This document shows positions 34,676 to 45,901 of a stretch of DNA of 64,000 nucleotides, one piece after another; position 1 is the stretch's first letter, and every line of letters starts with the position of its first letter. The translations under genes were made by a program, and so were the position numbers. The stretch is from Ypsolopha sequella. Lineage: Eukaryota; Arthropoda; Insecta; Lepidoptera; Ypsolophidae. Under the pieces are notes generated by a model. The model made no database searches and had not been told where the DNA came from. It saw only the letters and a program-made list of their open reading frames with translations. The DNA lies in assembly GCA_934047225.1 (NCBI GenBank), contig OW203990.1:25151045-25215044 (forward strand), read 5' to 3'.

Positions 34676-35133
34676 CTACCTTACTCTTCTTTTCTTTTGA
34701 CATGTTCTACATGATTTAATAAATGCGGATACAGCTGATGTTGGTATACAATATTTTGTTTTAATAACGCGAATCATTCGATCACGTCCACCGTGTCTTG
34801 TAGCTTCATGGAATTCCGAAAGAATATCATAATAATCTTCAGTCGCGACAATTTCTCTAACAGCTTCAGCGGCACTCTTGCGTTTCAAAATTAAAATCCT
34901 TTCATTCGCTACGCAGAGAGTATCATAAATCTTTGCATAATAATAGTGAGCGGATGTTCGAATAATATTTCGTTCCTCATAATGTTTGAAGTCATCAATC
35001 AAGTGTATGATTTTATCAATTCTCGCTTTAGACCACTGCAATTTCCTTCTCCTTGCATCGATACCTTTAGAAAGTTCCACATGAAACCTTTTTCTAGCCA
35101 TAAGGTCTTCTTTCTCATCAAAGTCGAATAAAC
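34676..35133 (-). CDS. HHCC integrase-type zinc-binding terminal exon, copy 3
   Basis: Acceptor ACTATCGCAG, phase 1 (joint NGT), opening LFDFDEKEDLMARKRFHVEL; about 152 residues. WSKARIDKIIHLIDDFKHYE, SAHYYYAKIYDTLCV, EIVATEDYYDILSEFH, then H-x4-H-x27-C-x2-C (RHGGRDRM ... CRTCQKKRR). Ends abruptly after the basic patch, like the other copies. The gene is intact. Whether it is joined to the mod(mdg4) common exons or to its own upstream exon cannot be seen here. Confidence 0.78.
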
Positions 35134-35214
35134 CTGCGATAGTTATTTACGAAATTAACAATATTACCTTGCTTGCATGCTTAACTCTATCCTTTTAGGA
35201 TACTTTGACAACTT

Positions 35215-35480
35215 GTGAAGAAAGTGCCATGGTTAACTTTTATCGTATTTGCCATATACGATATTATGTAAGGACATGTTGTGGGTGAATCTAAGTGATG
35301 AATGATTGTTCAGTCTGTCAAGGAATTTACAGAGGGAGTCGCTATTGTGTGGCCAGATCATAAGGATGTCGTCAATGAATCTTTTTATTACTATCATATT
35401 ATCACTGTGGTATATTTGTCATTTTTTTAATACTTGACTGATGACGGCCCACTAAGGGCCGAAATATATCTCAAAGTTGC
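35215..35480 (-). mobile_element. Penelope-like retroelement fragment
   Basis: The minus-strand peptide KRFIDDILMIWPHNSDSLC contains the FIDD catalytic motif of Penelope-type reverse transcriptase, followed by LRFTHNMS. The adjacent CTGATGACGGCCCACTAAGG GCCGAAATATA is a motif typical of these elements' ends; similar text is at 50840-50870 and 51400-51440. Truncated on both sides. Confidence 0.65.
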
Positions 35481-35663
35481 AATTTTATTTTATTTATTAT
35501 GTATATTTAAAGTTACATATGTGTATTACTTCTAAATAAAAAGCTAATAGAGGCATATTATATATTTATTAAAGTATTTAAATTTTTTTCTTTTCAGTTT
35601 TCTTTTGACAAGAAAAAAAAATCTGTATTAAATCAGTATGCATTTAAGTGTTAGTTTCTATAA

Positions 35664-35890
35664 TCATATTCTCACATAAAAACCGTTTTCTGTAACCGTG
35701 TACTTGAGGGCATTATGTGTGTGTTCGTGAACCTGTCTAATGAACTGGCCGTCGAATGTTAGGAATAGAGTCGCATTGCACCCTTGCGAGCATCGATAGC
35801 GTAATTCGGAACGCACCCTCTTCGGTGTGGAGTAGGTGAAGCCGTTGTACATCTTGAACTCTTTGCCGTTTATAAGTTTTATATCTTCCA
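35664..35890 (-). CDS. mod(mdg4): FLYWCH zinc-finger terminal exon
   Basis: Acceptor TTTTTTTCAG, phase 1 (joint NTG), opening EDIKLINGKEFKMYNGFTYS; about 75 residues. It belongs to the second FLYWCH subgroup (short opening, x-x-NGK, GFTYS). R-C replaces W-C, the first two Cys are only C-x3-C apart (RCSQGC), then 18 residues and HTH. The short Cys spacing is unusual but the fold signature is otherwise present. Ends ENGFYVRI. Confidence 0.84.
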
Positions 35891-35924
35891 CTGAAAAAAA
35901 ATATATACATTTTCATGATGAATC

Positions 35925-36030
35925 CCCGAGGGGATGTCAGAGCGGTTTCTGAGTATATTTACATTAAAATGTAAATCACAGTCCACACACGTACATACGA
36001 TTATTGCGTCCTGGCAACGTGATCGATGGT
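35925..36030. repeat. Short interspersed repeat S, copy
   Basis: ATGAATCCCCGAGGGGATGT CAGAG, an internal TGTAAATCACAGTCCACAC and ACGATTATTGCGTC match the copy at 16905-17035. Confidence 0.7.
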
Positions 36031-36167
36031 GAGCCCTATCGTCAGAGACGGAGTCTAATTTTAATATAACATAGACTTTTAATAGCTATTTAAAGTGTTT
36101 ATTGTTTGTGTGTGCATTATTATGCATCCTTACATATATATCCTGAATCTTTGGAAGGTAACATTAA

Positions 36168-36369
36168 CCCCCGGTTTCTGAAAGGCCAATCAAAGTTAAC
36201 AGTAGATTAAAAAACTTTAACCGCAAATAACGGTGAAAATAAAGCATATATGAAGTCTGAATAGTGATGAATCAATAATTAACTTAGTTAATTTTTGATT
36301 TCAATGTAAAATTCCCACTTTTTCTGGCTTAATACTGTTAACATTGATTGGCCTTTCAGAAACCGGGGG
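36168..36369. mobile_element. piggyBac-type MITE with TTAA target sites
   Basis: TTAA at 36164-36167 and 36370-36373 flank a 202-bp element whose ends are CCCCCGGTTTCTGAAAGGCC and its inverted copy. TTAA duplication plus CCC termini indicate mobilisation by a piggyBac transposase. No coding sequence. Confidence 0.88.
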
Positions 36370-36373
36370 TTAA

Positions 36374-37897
36374 TATAGTGAACTTTAATAATAATGGTTC
36401 ACACTTAAAAACTTAGCTTTAAAATTTATCTTCTTTCAGCTTTAAAATTTCTCTTCCTTAAAATAATAGTTAGTAACAGCAAAGGGAACTTTACCCATAC
36501 ACATACAGCCTAGTCTGAGGTGTTCAATATCTGAATAAATTCAATTTATCCTCCATTTTTGAGGATGATCTGAAGGGTCTGTCTCAAGAAGTCTGTCATA
36601 AGTTATAAACTTCTTGGTCTGTCCTGTCTTTGTTGCTGTCCTGTCAGTTTGCTCTATCAACCCGACTCCACGCAGAAAATTGGTTGAATCTGTTCGAAAA
36701 CCGAATTAGAGCACCCCGACTCCACGCAGTCTTGTGGTTACTACCCCTAGAGTGTACACAAAAAGACGGAGGTGTCGAGGAATGGCATCGCTCGCCCGCA
36801 GTACTTCGGAGGTGAGCGTAGGTGCCTTACGCAAGGGCAAAGTGGCTGCACTTCCCGCAGCGCTGCAGCAGTAACTTTAGTACATTATATCTACCTTGGT
36901 TATCAGTATGATTGGCATGTTAATAATTTGTTGTAAAATAGTATCGATTTTTGTTTATTTAAAAACTCAAACATGGCTGCATGGGCTAAGTTCCCTTTGT
37001 CTTTCCATTTACAGGGGGAGAGGGGGGAATGTTTGTTAGTTTATTATATTGCGAAATATTAATTTTAATTTAATTTTGTTGTGGTGAGCATTATTTTTGA
37101 TGCAATTCAAATATGTTGTAGTCTTAAAGTGGTAATATTTATTTATGGGTGTATTATTTTTTTTATTGTTATTTCCATTAATTTTAAAGTAGTTAGTTTA
37201 AACGTGTCCGAATAAAATGTATCAGATTACTTAATTGATGAAAATTTAATATGACTGGAATTATGTACATCAGTTTCTTATCTTTGAATATGCACATAGG
37301 CCTTAAATACACTTGATTTAACAAGATGACTTTTCCACTGCTGGGCAAAAGCCCTTTCTTCCCGATTCCACACATTCAGCCATTGCACTACTTCCACCCA
37401 GCTGGACCAGCTGGACTCTTAAAAGATCATACCCCATCTCCCTTTAGTTCTGCTCAAAGCTGTCGTCTTGCACCCAATCTGTGGCAAGTTTTGCTCACCT
37501 ATCCGGGTAATGTACGGTTGAATTGACAGCCCAGTTCACTTCAACCTTGCATTCTGCACACCAATGTCAGCAGTTCGAGTTCTGGAGCGCAGAGTCAGAT
37601 CTTCAAGGGCAATCAATAAAAGCGGACCGATTTAATTATCTACTACTACCTACATACACGCGTTGAGTGTGTACGTTTGTTATTCTAGAGCTATCAGCAA
37701 CTGCAAGCGTGCGTGCAGAGCCGATCGAGAGTTGTGGCATTGTCCATGTTATGTGTAGTAGTAACCGTACGTTGATATTCTTTGACAAAGTAGTGTTCTT
37801 AAAACGGTCGGTGCTTTTTACACCAAGTATGCTGCGCTCTATCCTTCATCAGCAAACCTTGAGTCTGGATTTGTCATGCTAATATATTTAATAATTT
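36374..37897. other. Non-coding; repeat fragments
   Basis: Positions 36960-37020 (ATGGCTGCATGGGCTAAGTT CCCTTTG) belong to the repeat also found at 51880 and 57180. Positions 37325-37450 (CACTGCTGGGCAAAAGCC) are an eroded RTE-type fragment. No gene recognised. Confidence 0.5.
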
Positions 37898-38352
37898 TTA
37901 ATTTATATCAATAGTATTTTTCCCAGCCGGCTGAGGCCAGTTTGTCACTCCATGTGTTATATCTTGAACAAAATCATGATAGCTCTGAGCTTTCTCGTTT
38001 TCTTTGAAGTTCTTTTCACATACATGCGGTTGCCATCCAACTATCATATTATCATCCTGCAAAAAATAAAATTTAATACACCAAAAAAGTAATAAAACTT
38101 AGTTATAACTGTTCGTGTTTTAGAAACGTACCCCAAGTGTAACAGAGCCAAAGCATTTGAGGTCATCAATTTCTAAATCAATATTCTTTTTATTCCTTTT
38201 GTTAAATATGCATCCTCGCCAATGCACGCAGCGCCACAGCTCTGACCCTTTGGCGTATTTCTTCTTCTTCGTGTACTGGCGACCATCGTGAAGAAGAACG
38301 GTGCCACGTTTCCTGATGATGAAGGACATTGGAGCGGAGGTGTCGACGCAGG
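37898..38352 (-). CDS. mod(mdg4): Divergent FLYWCH variant encoded by two exons
   Basis: Exon A is 38352-38132, following ATCTTCAG, phase 1 (joint NCC), with MSFIIRKRGTVLLHDGRQYT then LWRCVHWRGC. It is spliced at CTTGGG|GTACGT in phase 0 to exon B, 38056-37898, after TTTTTTGCAG, encoding DDNMIVGWQPHVCEKNF... to TAA. About 126 residues in all. The tryptophan and the two cysteines (C-x5-C) of FLYWCH are present, but the His-x-His pair is absent from the expected place. H and C in WQPHVCEKNF of exon B might substitute; that is speculation. It is the only member here with a downstream intron. Confidence 0.7.
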
Positions 38353-39596
38353 CTGAAGATGACATTGAGTCTTTAGTAAAGGGCGCCAGTAAGTAGATAA
38401 GTATATCAGCCGGATATCAGTATAATAAAATCACTAGTTTCATACATTTTACATGAATCGACTATTGGTATGATTTTCACCCCGATATCCGATAGTAAAA
38501 ACCAACGCAGTCATGCAAGCCAGATATTTACTCTGATATCGAAATTTAGTGAAAGCGAAATATTACATTATCGGTATCCGTTTTCGATGTCCGCAGTCTT
38601 TTAGTGTGAAAACAATTTCTATTAACCCAACTTTGATAAATGTGAACATTTCCATTCAGAATTATGGTGAGAGTCAGCATGGCCACAAAAATGCAGTGGA
38701 CATCAAATATGGGTGTAGTTATTAAAGTGTTTTTGACTTAAAATTTATATCAATTACAAAAACTCCTTGTTATATCAATTCTTATTAATACATCACACAC
38801 CGCAACTCATTTAAGTAACTAATACATTTTATCAAAGTAAAAATATTACACTTACAACCCGTCGAAGTAAATTGTGGACCTCAGTTTCTCTTCACAGATC
38901 AGAAGCCCATGGGGGACAGGACATTCACTTCACTGGGTTCTACGTTTACAAATTTACGGATCAAGAACAAACATTATTTAGCGTATGTCTCATCATTGAG
39001 TCTGCGATATCTAATCGGGCTGTGGGGTCTATGCGTGTATGTGGTTGAGTAGTTGCGTCTGCAGAGTACCGCCAGAATTAAAGTATATGTGGGCCTAACA
39101 CCCCACACTAGTGCGGCGAAACCGCAGTTTTCCGACCTTGACGTCGCTATACACAGAGTAATCATGATCATTAATAATGATGAATTTCTTTCCGTTCGAA
39201 AGAGTTATTTCTTCAACTGTAACAAAAATTCGTGTTTTGATTGATTTACGATGATTTTACGAGTATACAGATCTTGCTGAGTAAAATATCAGTGATTGAG
39301 ATGAATTAGTAATAAAATGACCATTGTACTCGTAAAACAAAATTCTTTATCATAATTATTACCTGAAAAATGAGATCAAAAACATTAGTAACCTATATAT
39401 CGCACATTTTTAGTCTTGCATCGAAGCCGGCTAGTATAACAGCCAATAACACACAATATTTTATCATGTAATATTACATATTTGATAAAATATTAAACAA
39501 ACAACGAAAATAGGAACAAAAAAATATTAACTTTAATGTAATATTTGTGAACAGTGGAAGATACTATGACTTTTTATTATTCAACACGAAAGCACA
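38353..39596. other. Non-coding
   Basis: AT-rich, no domain on either strand. On the minus strand AATAAA near 39573-39578 is a probable poly(A) signal for the helicase exon. Confidence 0.45.
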
Positions 39597-41617
39597 CTAA
39601 TCTATTTGTATGACGTCATCATCTGTAGCCATCATGGATTTTTTTGGTGGGTTGACACCCAAAGCTGCTGACAGTAGTCGTACAACGTTCTTCTGGTCGG
39701 TAGGTTCGTTTTCATCAACCTCAGTCACGTGTTTCTCTAATGACAGCTTATCCTGTGCCAAATGGTATATGCCTTCCTCAATAGTGCCCGTGGATAACAG
39801 CCGGTATATTGTCACTTCACGCGTTTGACCAATCCTGTGACACCTATCCTCTGCCTGTTTATCGTTATAGGGGTTGAAGTCAATATCGTGAATTATGACA
39901 GTATCAGCTGCCGTCAAGTTGATACCGAGACCCCCAGCCCTGGTTGAGAGTAGGAAAACAAAGATGTCTTCCTCATTGTACTGATCTATTAGGTCCTGTC
40001 TGTCAGTTACATGAGTGGTGCCATCAAGTCGCAGGTAATGGTGTCCTCGAAGCGACAAGTATGGTTCTAAAATATCAAGCATCATGGTAAACTGGCTAAA
40101 GATCAGCACTCTGTGACCTTCGGTCTTTAGTTTAGGTAAAACTTTATCGAGAAATTGAAATTTGCCCGAGTCGAGAATTAGGTGGTCGGGGACGGAGAAC
40201 TCGTTTACAGAAGTATGTGAGTTTGTTAGTTTATGCAGTTGGAAGTCTGATAAACATAATAAGTCTTCGTAGGCGTATAGTTCATTCTGTTGTTTGTACG
40301 TGGGATCTTTTACCAAAGCGGCAGCCATCTTGCGCACCGTCAAGTCACTATAGTGGAAACGTAATAGAAGAGGATGGTTGGCAAGTTTCCTCATGTCCAT
40401 CATCATTGACACGCCACTCTTTTCTGTTGTTGCTTGAATCGTTCCATCCTTAGCTTGGAAACTCACAATAAGATCCTTATATAATATACTTTGTCGTTTG
40501 GACATAGGGCAAAATTCTGTGTAGCTCGTTTTTTTCGGCAAGTCTTGCAACACGTCCTTCTTTAACCTACGTAGGAGAAAAGGTTTCATAATGCGCTTAG
40601 CTTGATCTATCTGGGTCTGTTCAAAAATAGCATGCTCTTTGTCACCTTTGGTTCCATCACAATTTGCCGCTGTTTTTGTTTTTCCACTCTTCTGGAACAA
40701 ATTCTTTAAATCTTTAATTTTTCCTGAAAAAACGTGTGGCATCACGAAACAGAGTAGTGACATCAGTTCAAGAAGATTATTCTGTAACGGTGTTCCGGTG
40801 AGCAGAAGACGGTGTTTGGATCGAATTTTCAGCAATGCATCGTATCTTTGCGTGGCCATGTTTTTGAGCATGTGTGCTTCGTCATATACAACGTAGTGCA
40901 TTTGCTTGACACGGAACATCTTACGTTCTTCTGGGCCCGTTACCATTGCGTAGGTAGTCAGTATAACATCAATGTTTTGCATCCCTTGTTTGGCATATTC
41001 AATACGCAACTGTTTTCGCTCGTCCGGGTTACCATAGTACATGCTGACTCTCATGGAAGGAGACCAACGAACAAACTCGTCATCCCAATTATTCAAAGTA
41101 GAAGATGGCACTACAACCAGATGTGGAGCTTTGGCCTGATTAGTCTGTTTCAAATAAGTTAGGAAAGCAATGACCTGCACAGTTTTTCCCAGCCCCATCT
41201 CATCAGCGAGTATTCCAGAGACTCCTTGCTTATGCAGGACCGCTAGCCAATTCAGTCCGATGATTTGGTAGGGGGCCAGTTTTAAGGCAGGGTTCAATAG
41301 ATTAGGCTGCTTTAACAAACCGGCACCAGCTGCTACCGCTTCTTCCAGCTGTTGCGCGAGGCCAACACACTTTTTCATTAGCTTTTTTATATTGTTTCTG
41401 TTGCTTAGCAATTCTTGTGTGGCAGTTAGAAGTCCAGGGTTAAGAAACTTGCAGCTTTTAAATTTGTCTACAACATCTAACCAGTCAATGAATGGCCTGG
41501 CCGCTATGATAGCCTCGGCCTTTTTCTGCGAGCATCCGTTGAGCAGAGACAACTCGTTCAAGCTGCTGGTATTGAGGAACTCAAAGACTTTCTTCTTGTC
41601 GCCGCTCAGTTCAATAT
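39597..41617 (-). CDS. Etl1: SNF2-family helicase, SMARCAD1/Etl1 type, C-terminal 672 residues in one exon
   Basis: ATP-dependent nucleosome remodeller of the SMARCAD1/Fun30/Etl1 group. The frame is open from an acceptor (CACTTTAAG) at 41617 in phase 1 (joint NAT), with no early Met. Counting from the acceptor: a helix-hairpin-like region at about 10-60 (VFEFLNTSSLNELS, KKAEAIIAARPF), Walker A DEMGLGKT at 139-146, DEAH at about 246-249, LLLTGTPLQNN, then the second lobe with VLIFSQFTMMLDIL, LDGTTHVTDRQ, STRAGGLGINL and DRCHRIGQT. Both ATPase lobes look complete and undamaged. The N-terminal CUE-containing third is missing and I find no exon for it up to 64000. It may be a native gene with distant exons, a 5'-truncated retrocopy, or a module used by the surrounding exon array, whose phase it shares. 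Confidence 0.9.
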
Positions 41618-42655
41618 CTTAAAGTGATATTACATTTAGCATTAGAATCATGTTTGTTTTATTTTTGTTGAAAATATCTAATATATTTTAAGCCCTATAA
41701 AATTGAAAAAATGTATGGAAGATTACACACAAAAATCTCACAAGTTTGTTTTTGAAAATTTATTATTTAAAAATAAATAAGAACTTATACTATGAAAGTT
41801 GGAGTAGTGTTAGTAATAGTACACAATTTTAGTTTAAGCTAAAATTTTATAAAATAAACAGGAAAAAATATTTTTATTTACATTCAAAGGATTTTAACAA
41901 CGTCAGTCGGCCCCGTGATGTCCAAGACTGAAGGCGGTGAGTGGGTAACGATTCGTATTTTTTGTAAGTCCTTCTAGAATATACTGCCAGCAACATTAAG
42001 CTGGAAAATTTTCCAGTCACCTGCGTTTTGTTTTTCATTGCACTTTAGGAACTAACAGCGCAATCGCCATATTGATGATGTAGGGCTGTCGATGACGAAA
42101 CACTCTTCGTCTATAAGATTTTTGTTATTTTTTCTATGGATCACATAATGTGTAAAATTTATACATAAAATAATTTGAATCGAACCATGACATGTCGGAT
42201 TAGAGTATCTCTTGTAATACGTAGGCACATCATTTATTTATTTTTATTTATTTATTTAATAAATAAATCGATCATGTACAGAACTACGGGTAGGTATATA
42301 CAGGCTAACGCGTTAAGATAGGTCAGTATAGGAAAAATATAGGGAATAGAGAAATTTGCTCAAAAGACTCTCGTTATCGATTTCTGAGAAAATAAAAACT
42401 GCATTCAACGATTTTTGAAAAACACACATAACTTTTCTTTGCAAGACTTGGTTTTTAGTCCTTATTAGCACCACAATCGAATGATCTTATAATACAATAA
42501 GTCTTTTGTTGCAAAATGAGCAGTTCGATCCCCGGCTAAAATAACAACTTTTTCAAAATTATACAGTTTTTTTTGTTCTCCAAAACGATGACTGGAGCCC
42601 TTTAAGCAAATTTCCCTATCTCCTATAGTTTAGATTTTTCCCATGCTGACACTTC
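41618..42655. other. Non-coding
   Basis: AT-rich. I searched the minus strand for SMARCAD1 N-terminal exons (CUE motifs) and saw none. A small hairpin (TTATTTATTTATTTAATAAA TAAATCGAT) lies near 42237-42270. Confidence 0.45.
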
Positions 42656-42659
42656 TCAA

Positions 42660-42990
42660 CGCTTTATTTTGATGAATGTACCTTTTGTAATAATGCTACA
42701 TGAAAATCAAATTATGACAAAGAAAACAGCTTTATTTTGATAAAATTACCTTTTGTAATAATGCTACATAAAAATCAAATTATGACAAAGAAAAAGCTTT
42801 ATTTTGATGAAATTACCTTTTGCAATAATGCAACATGAAAATCAAATTATGACAAAGAAAACGGCTTTATTTTGATAAAATTACCTTTTGTAATAATTCT
42901 ACATGAAAATCAAATTATAACATTGAAAACAGCTTTATTTTGATGAAATTACCTTTACATCAATATGTAAAGGTAATCTTTGATGAAATT
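42660..42990. repeat. Minisatellite, about 67-bp unit, about 5 copies
   Basis: GCTTTATTTTGATGAAATTA CCTTTTG... ATCAAATTATGACAAAGAAA recurs at about 67-bp steps (42662, 42729, 42796, 42863, 42930), ending in partial units. Confidence 0.9.
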
Positions 42991-43054
42991 ACCGTTACAA
43001 ACTGATGTATGGGAACTGCTTAGTCTACTATGGTAGTAACAATTGTTTGATGAA

Positions 43055-43122
43055 TTACTTTCCACCTCGTCTGCCACGTCGTCGTCGTATGTTCTTTCTT
43101 CTGCCTGATATTTTTTCTATTC
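43055..43122 (-). CDS. Possible tiny terminal exon with Arg-rich tail
   Basis: After TACATTCAG, phase 1 (joint NGA), the frame reads IEKISGRRKNIRRRRGRRGG K and stops; 22 residues, strongly basic. Acceptor, phase and stop agree with the exon array, but the pyrimidine tract is poor and the piece is short, so chance is a real alternative. Confidence 0.25.
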
Positions 43123-43336
43123 CTGAATGTACGGTATTTTAGATTTCATTCTGTACTTTTTTTTCATTTCCTTGAATCTTGATTTGAATCTGAATATACA
43201 TCAAGAATATATTTCAATTACTTATTGCATACTTTTTTTGTTATTATTTAAGACCTTTTTAGTGACTCACTAGTACGCAAAAAAATTATAAAAATTTAAT
43301 CAATCGTGTATGGTAGTATTTTGATACTACAAGTGA

Positions 43337-45901
43337 CTAAATGAAACGTTTGTGAAAAAAAGTTTTTACGTACGCTTTTCTCTTCAATCGCTGGTTACTG
43401 TGTTTTATAGCACTATGTTGTAGAAATGCATCTACTTCTTTAATCGAGCATGTTTTGTCTGCCAGATACACAATTTTGTGAATCATTTCCCGCACTCTTA
43501 TAAATTGTACGAAAGGAATTTTATCACACCCCTTAATCCCTTTCCAGGTGCACAAATGTAAACATTCATCTTTGATTATATGGTTCAGCAAATACATTCC
43601 AAATTTCTTTAAGTTCTGCAATCCGGTCGAGCCACATATTCTTGAGAATTTTTTTACCTGAAATAATATTTAATTTATTAACTAAAGACATATCGTATTT
43701 TTAATGGTTTTGTATCCGTTTTTAATTGATAGGTTATGTTGAATGATCACAAACGGATAACTAATACAGGTAGCTGTTTATAGAAGTCCAATTTTTTTTT
43801 CAAAGTTCCTTTCATTGTGACTAGCCTACAGATGTAAATTGAAGAAAAAAAACAAAAAGATTTTTATCACAATTTCGAAAAAAAAAAACGGAAAGAAGAA
43901 TACTTTATCAAATCTTTTTGTCCCCAAATAAATTTATTTCTTTCTTTCTTTCTTTCTTTACTTGCCACCGTCGTTTTTTTCTAAATTTGGTATTTTTTCA
44001 CGAAAAGAGAAATAATGTATACAATTATAAAAAATGAAGAAAAAAAAATTGCGATTGCTTTATTTTTAATAATAAACATAAATCTTTTGTTCGATTAGCC
44101 GCTTCTAATCAATAATAATAGTTTATTTAAATCAAATCAAATTATCATATTACAGTGTTTGATTGTACATGATTACTTAAAAACAAGTTACATAAAACAA
44201 GTTGCCAGTAAGTACGTCTGTGCCCGAACTAGGTGCTAGAGTACTCTAGACCGGTGTTTAGCAGCGCTCTTCCAATATTCAGAATCTTATGATAGTTTTA
44301 TTGAGTGAGACAAGTAAAATTATATAGTGTAAAATACAATAAACTAAAGTAAATATGTGAAGGGTGTTCCTCTCTAATATCTAATCGTTGTACGTTCTGT
44401 GGGTAGAACACACGGATATCATTGGATATATTATATATATTATATACATTGGATATCTATTATGAATTTGAATTTGAATTTAAATATGGAAGAACACTAG
44501 GTTTTGATTTAGGGCTTGAATCCACGTCAGAAGTTTTCTTTTATTTCTATTATTTTACCGGATCCTAATGTCCTAATTTACGAGTCTTTCCACAAAAAGT
44601 TAAAAATAGGTGTGACAACGAGCGAAGGGAAGCGAAACGAGGAAGAACATTTTAGGTTTACATGTAAATAAATAAATTTAGAGCGCTGAGCGAAGCGGAG
44701 CGGGGTGGAGTGTGTTATTTTAAGAGAATTCATGATATACGCAAAAATCATTCTTGTTTACCAAACAAACGTTTTACGTTGCCATTAGTGGCACTTCCAC
44801 ATGTGAAAATCAGTGAGTGTTGACAAATATTTTGAGCCATTTATGCAACAGTTAAGGGGCTGCACTATGCTTAAATTCAGTCATACTCTAACGCGTTTGT
44901 TTTTTAGCTCTCTATCCTGCTCTTATCAGATGCCGCGCTCGCAAAACTTAAGTTATTTTGAAATCGTGGCTTTATTATGGCATTAACCATAATTTCTTTA
45001 TGTAATAAAGTTGGTTTTTACTCGTTAGTATCTGCGTGTGTTGGGTTCTTTTCAATCGGTTTTGAAACACGGAAACTGAATCGCTTTTTTCGTGAAATTC
45101 ATGCTATTTTAAAAGTAATATAAGTAATAGAAGATGGAAAGTATTTTAATTTATAAAGTGTAATTAAGAATAGTCTTGAGTTAAAAACACGTCATATTTT
45201 TTTCAAATTTTAACCGTCTACATTGACGGAACTGAATCCACTACAAAACTAATGTTTAGCATTGTGGAGCCCCTTAACGAAACAATATGGTCGTGCCATT
45301 TTTTTGCAAAAACATGTTATACTGACCCATATTTAATTAAAACCACCTTCTCATATTTTATTTTTGCATTCTGGAAAAAAGTCTACTCCAGAAAAGATAA
45401 TTTTTTTTTCATCTCTAGACAATCCATACAAATATACTCCAGTTTAGCAAAGGTTTAGAAGTTATTTTTTAACTACAAAAACATACAAGCCAAATTTAAT
45501 TTAATTTATGCAAACAGTTTTCATATTAGAGTAGTTTATGTTAAATAGTAGTTTCCATAGTGTAAATTAATTCATGCTAAAGTATTTTTTGTATAGGGAA
45601 TAGTCATAATAGAAACTATGAACAAAAATTTTACCATTATAAACGGGCCACCCTGCATATTAAATATTATATTTTATACTTACTAATATCTTTTCAAACT
45701 TCTCATCTCGAAGTTTTGTTTCCAAAGTCTCCAAATCTTTTATTGATTCTATTGGAAACTTCAAACCAATATCTGTATCATCATCTTCCGAATTCAGGTC
45801 AACCAGGGTTGGAACTTTTGTTCGTTTTGTTGCTAAAAGATTCATTATTTTGTCAAGCTTCATCTGTATCATGCTAAATCGGTGTTCTACGTCAGTGGGA
45901 T
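43337..45901 (-). CDS. DUF4806-like protein, two terminal exons
   Basis: Exon A is 45901-45684, after TTTCTTTAG, phase 1 (joint NAT): PTDVEHRFSMIQMKLDKIMN, then VPTLVDLNSEDDD and LKFPIESIKDLETLETKL, ending EKIL|GTAAGT. Exon B is 43657-43337, after TTATTTCAG in phase 0: VKKFSRICGSTGLQNLKKFG, LCTWKGIKG, PFVQFIRVREMIHKI, VDAFLQHSAIKHSNQ, then a basic end. Together about 179 residues. A coiled-coil-like N-terminus followed by 'W-K-G-x-x-G' and the R-L-x-x-x helix is the pattern of arthropod DUF4806 proteins, whose function is unknown. The frame upstream of exon A (MPTVSPIQSRHYQGE...) could be a leader exon of its own gene, but no donor is obvious there. Confidence 0.72.
43925..43960. repeat. TTTC microsatellite
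   Basis: About seven TTTC tetranucleotides inside the DUF4806 intron. The remainder of that intron (43658-45683) is AT-rich. Near 44625-44720 there is a GAGCGAAGxGxAGCG-like stretch, and no exon is visible. Confidence 0.85.

Noticed and set aside
44200..44260. tRNA-like stem near GTGCCCGAACTAGGTGCTAG
   Set aside because: No complete cloverleaf or conserved B box could be found by eye.
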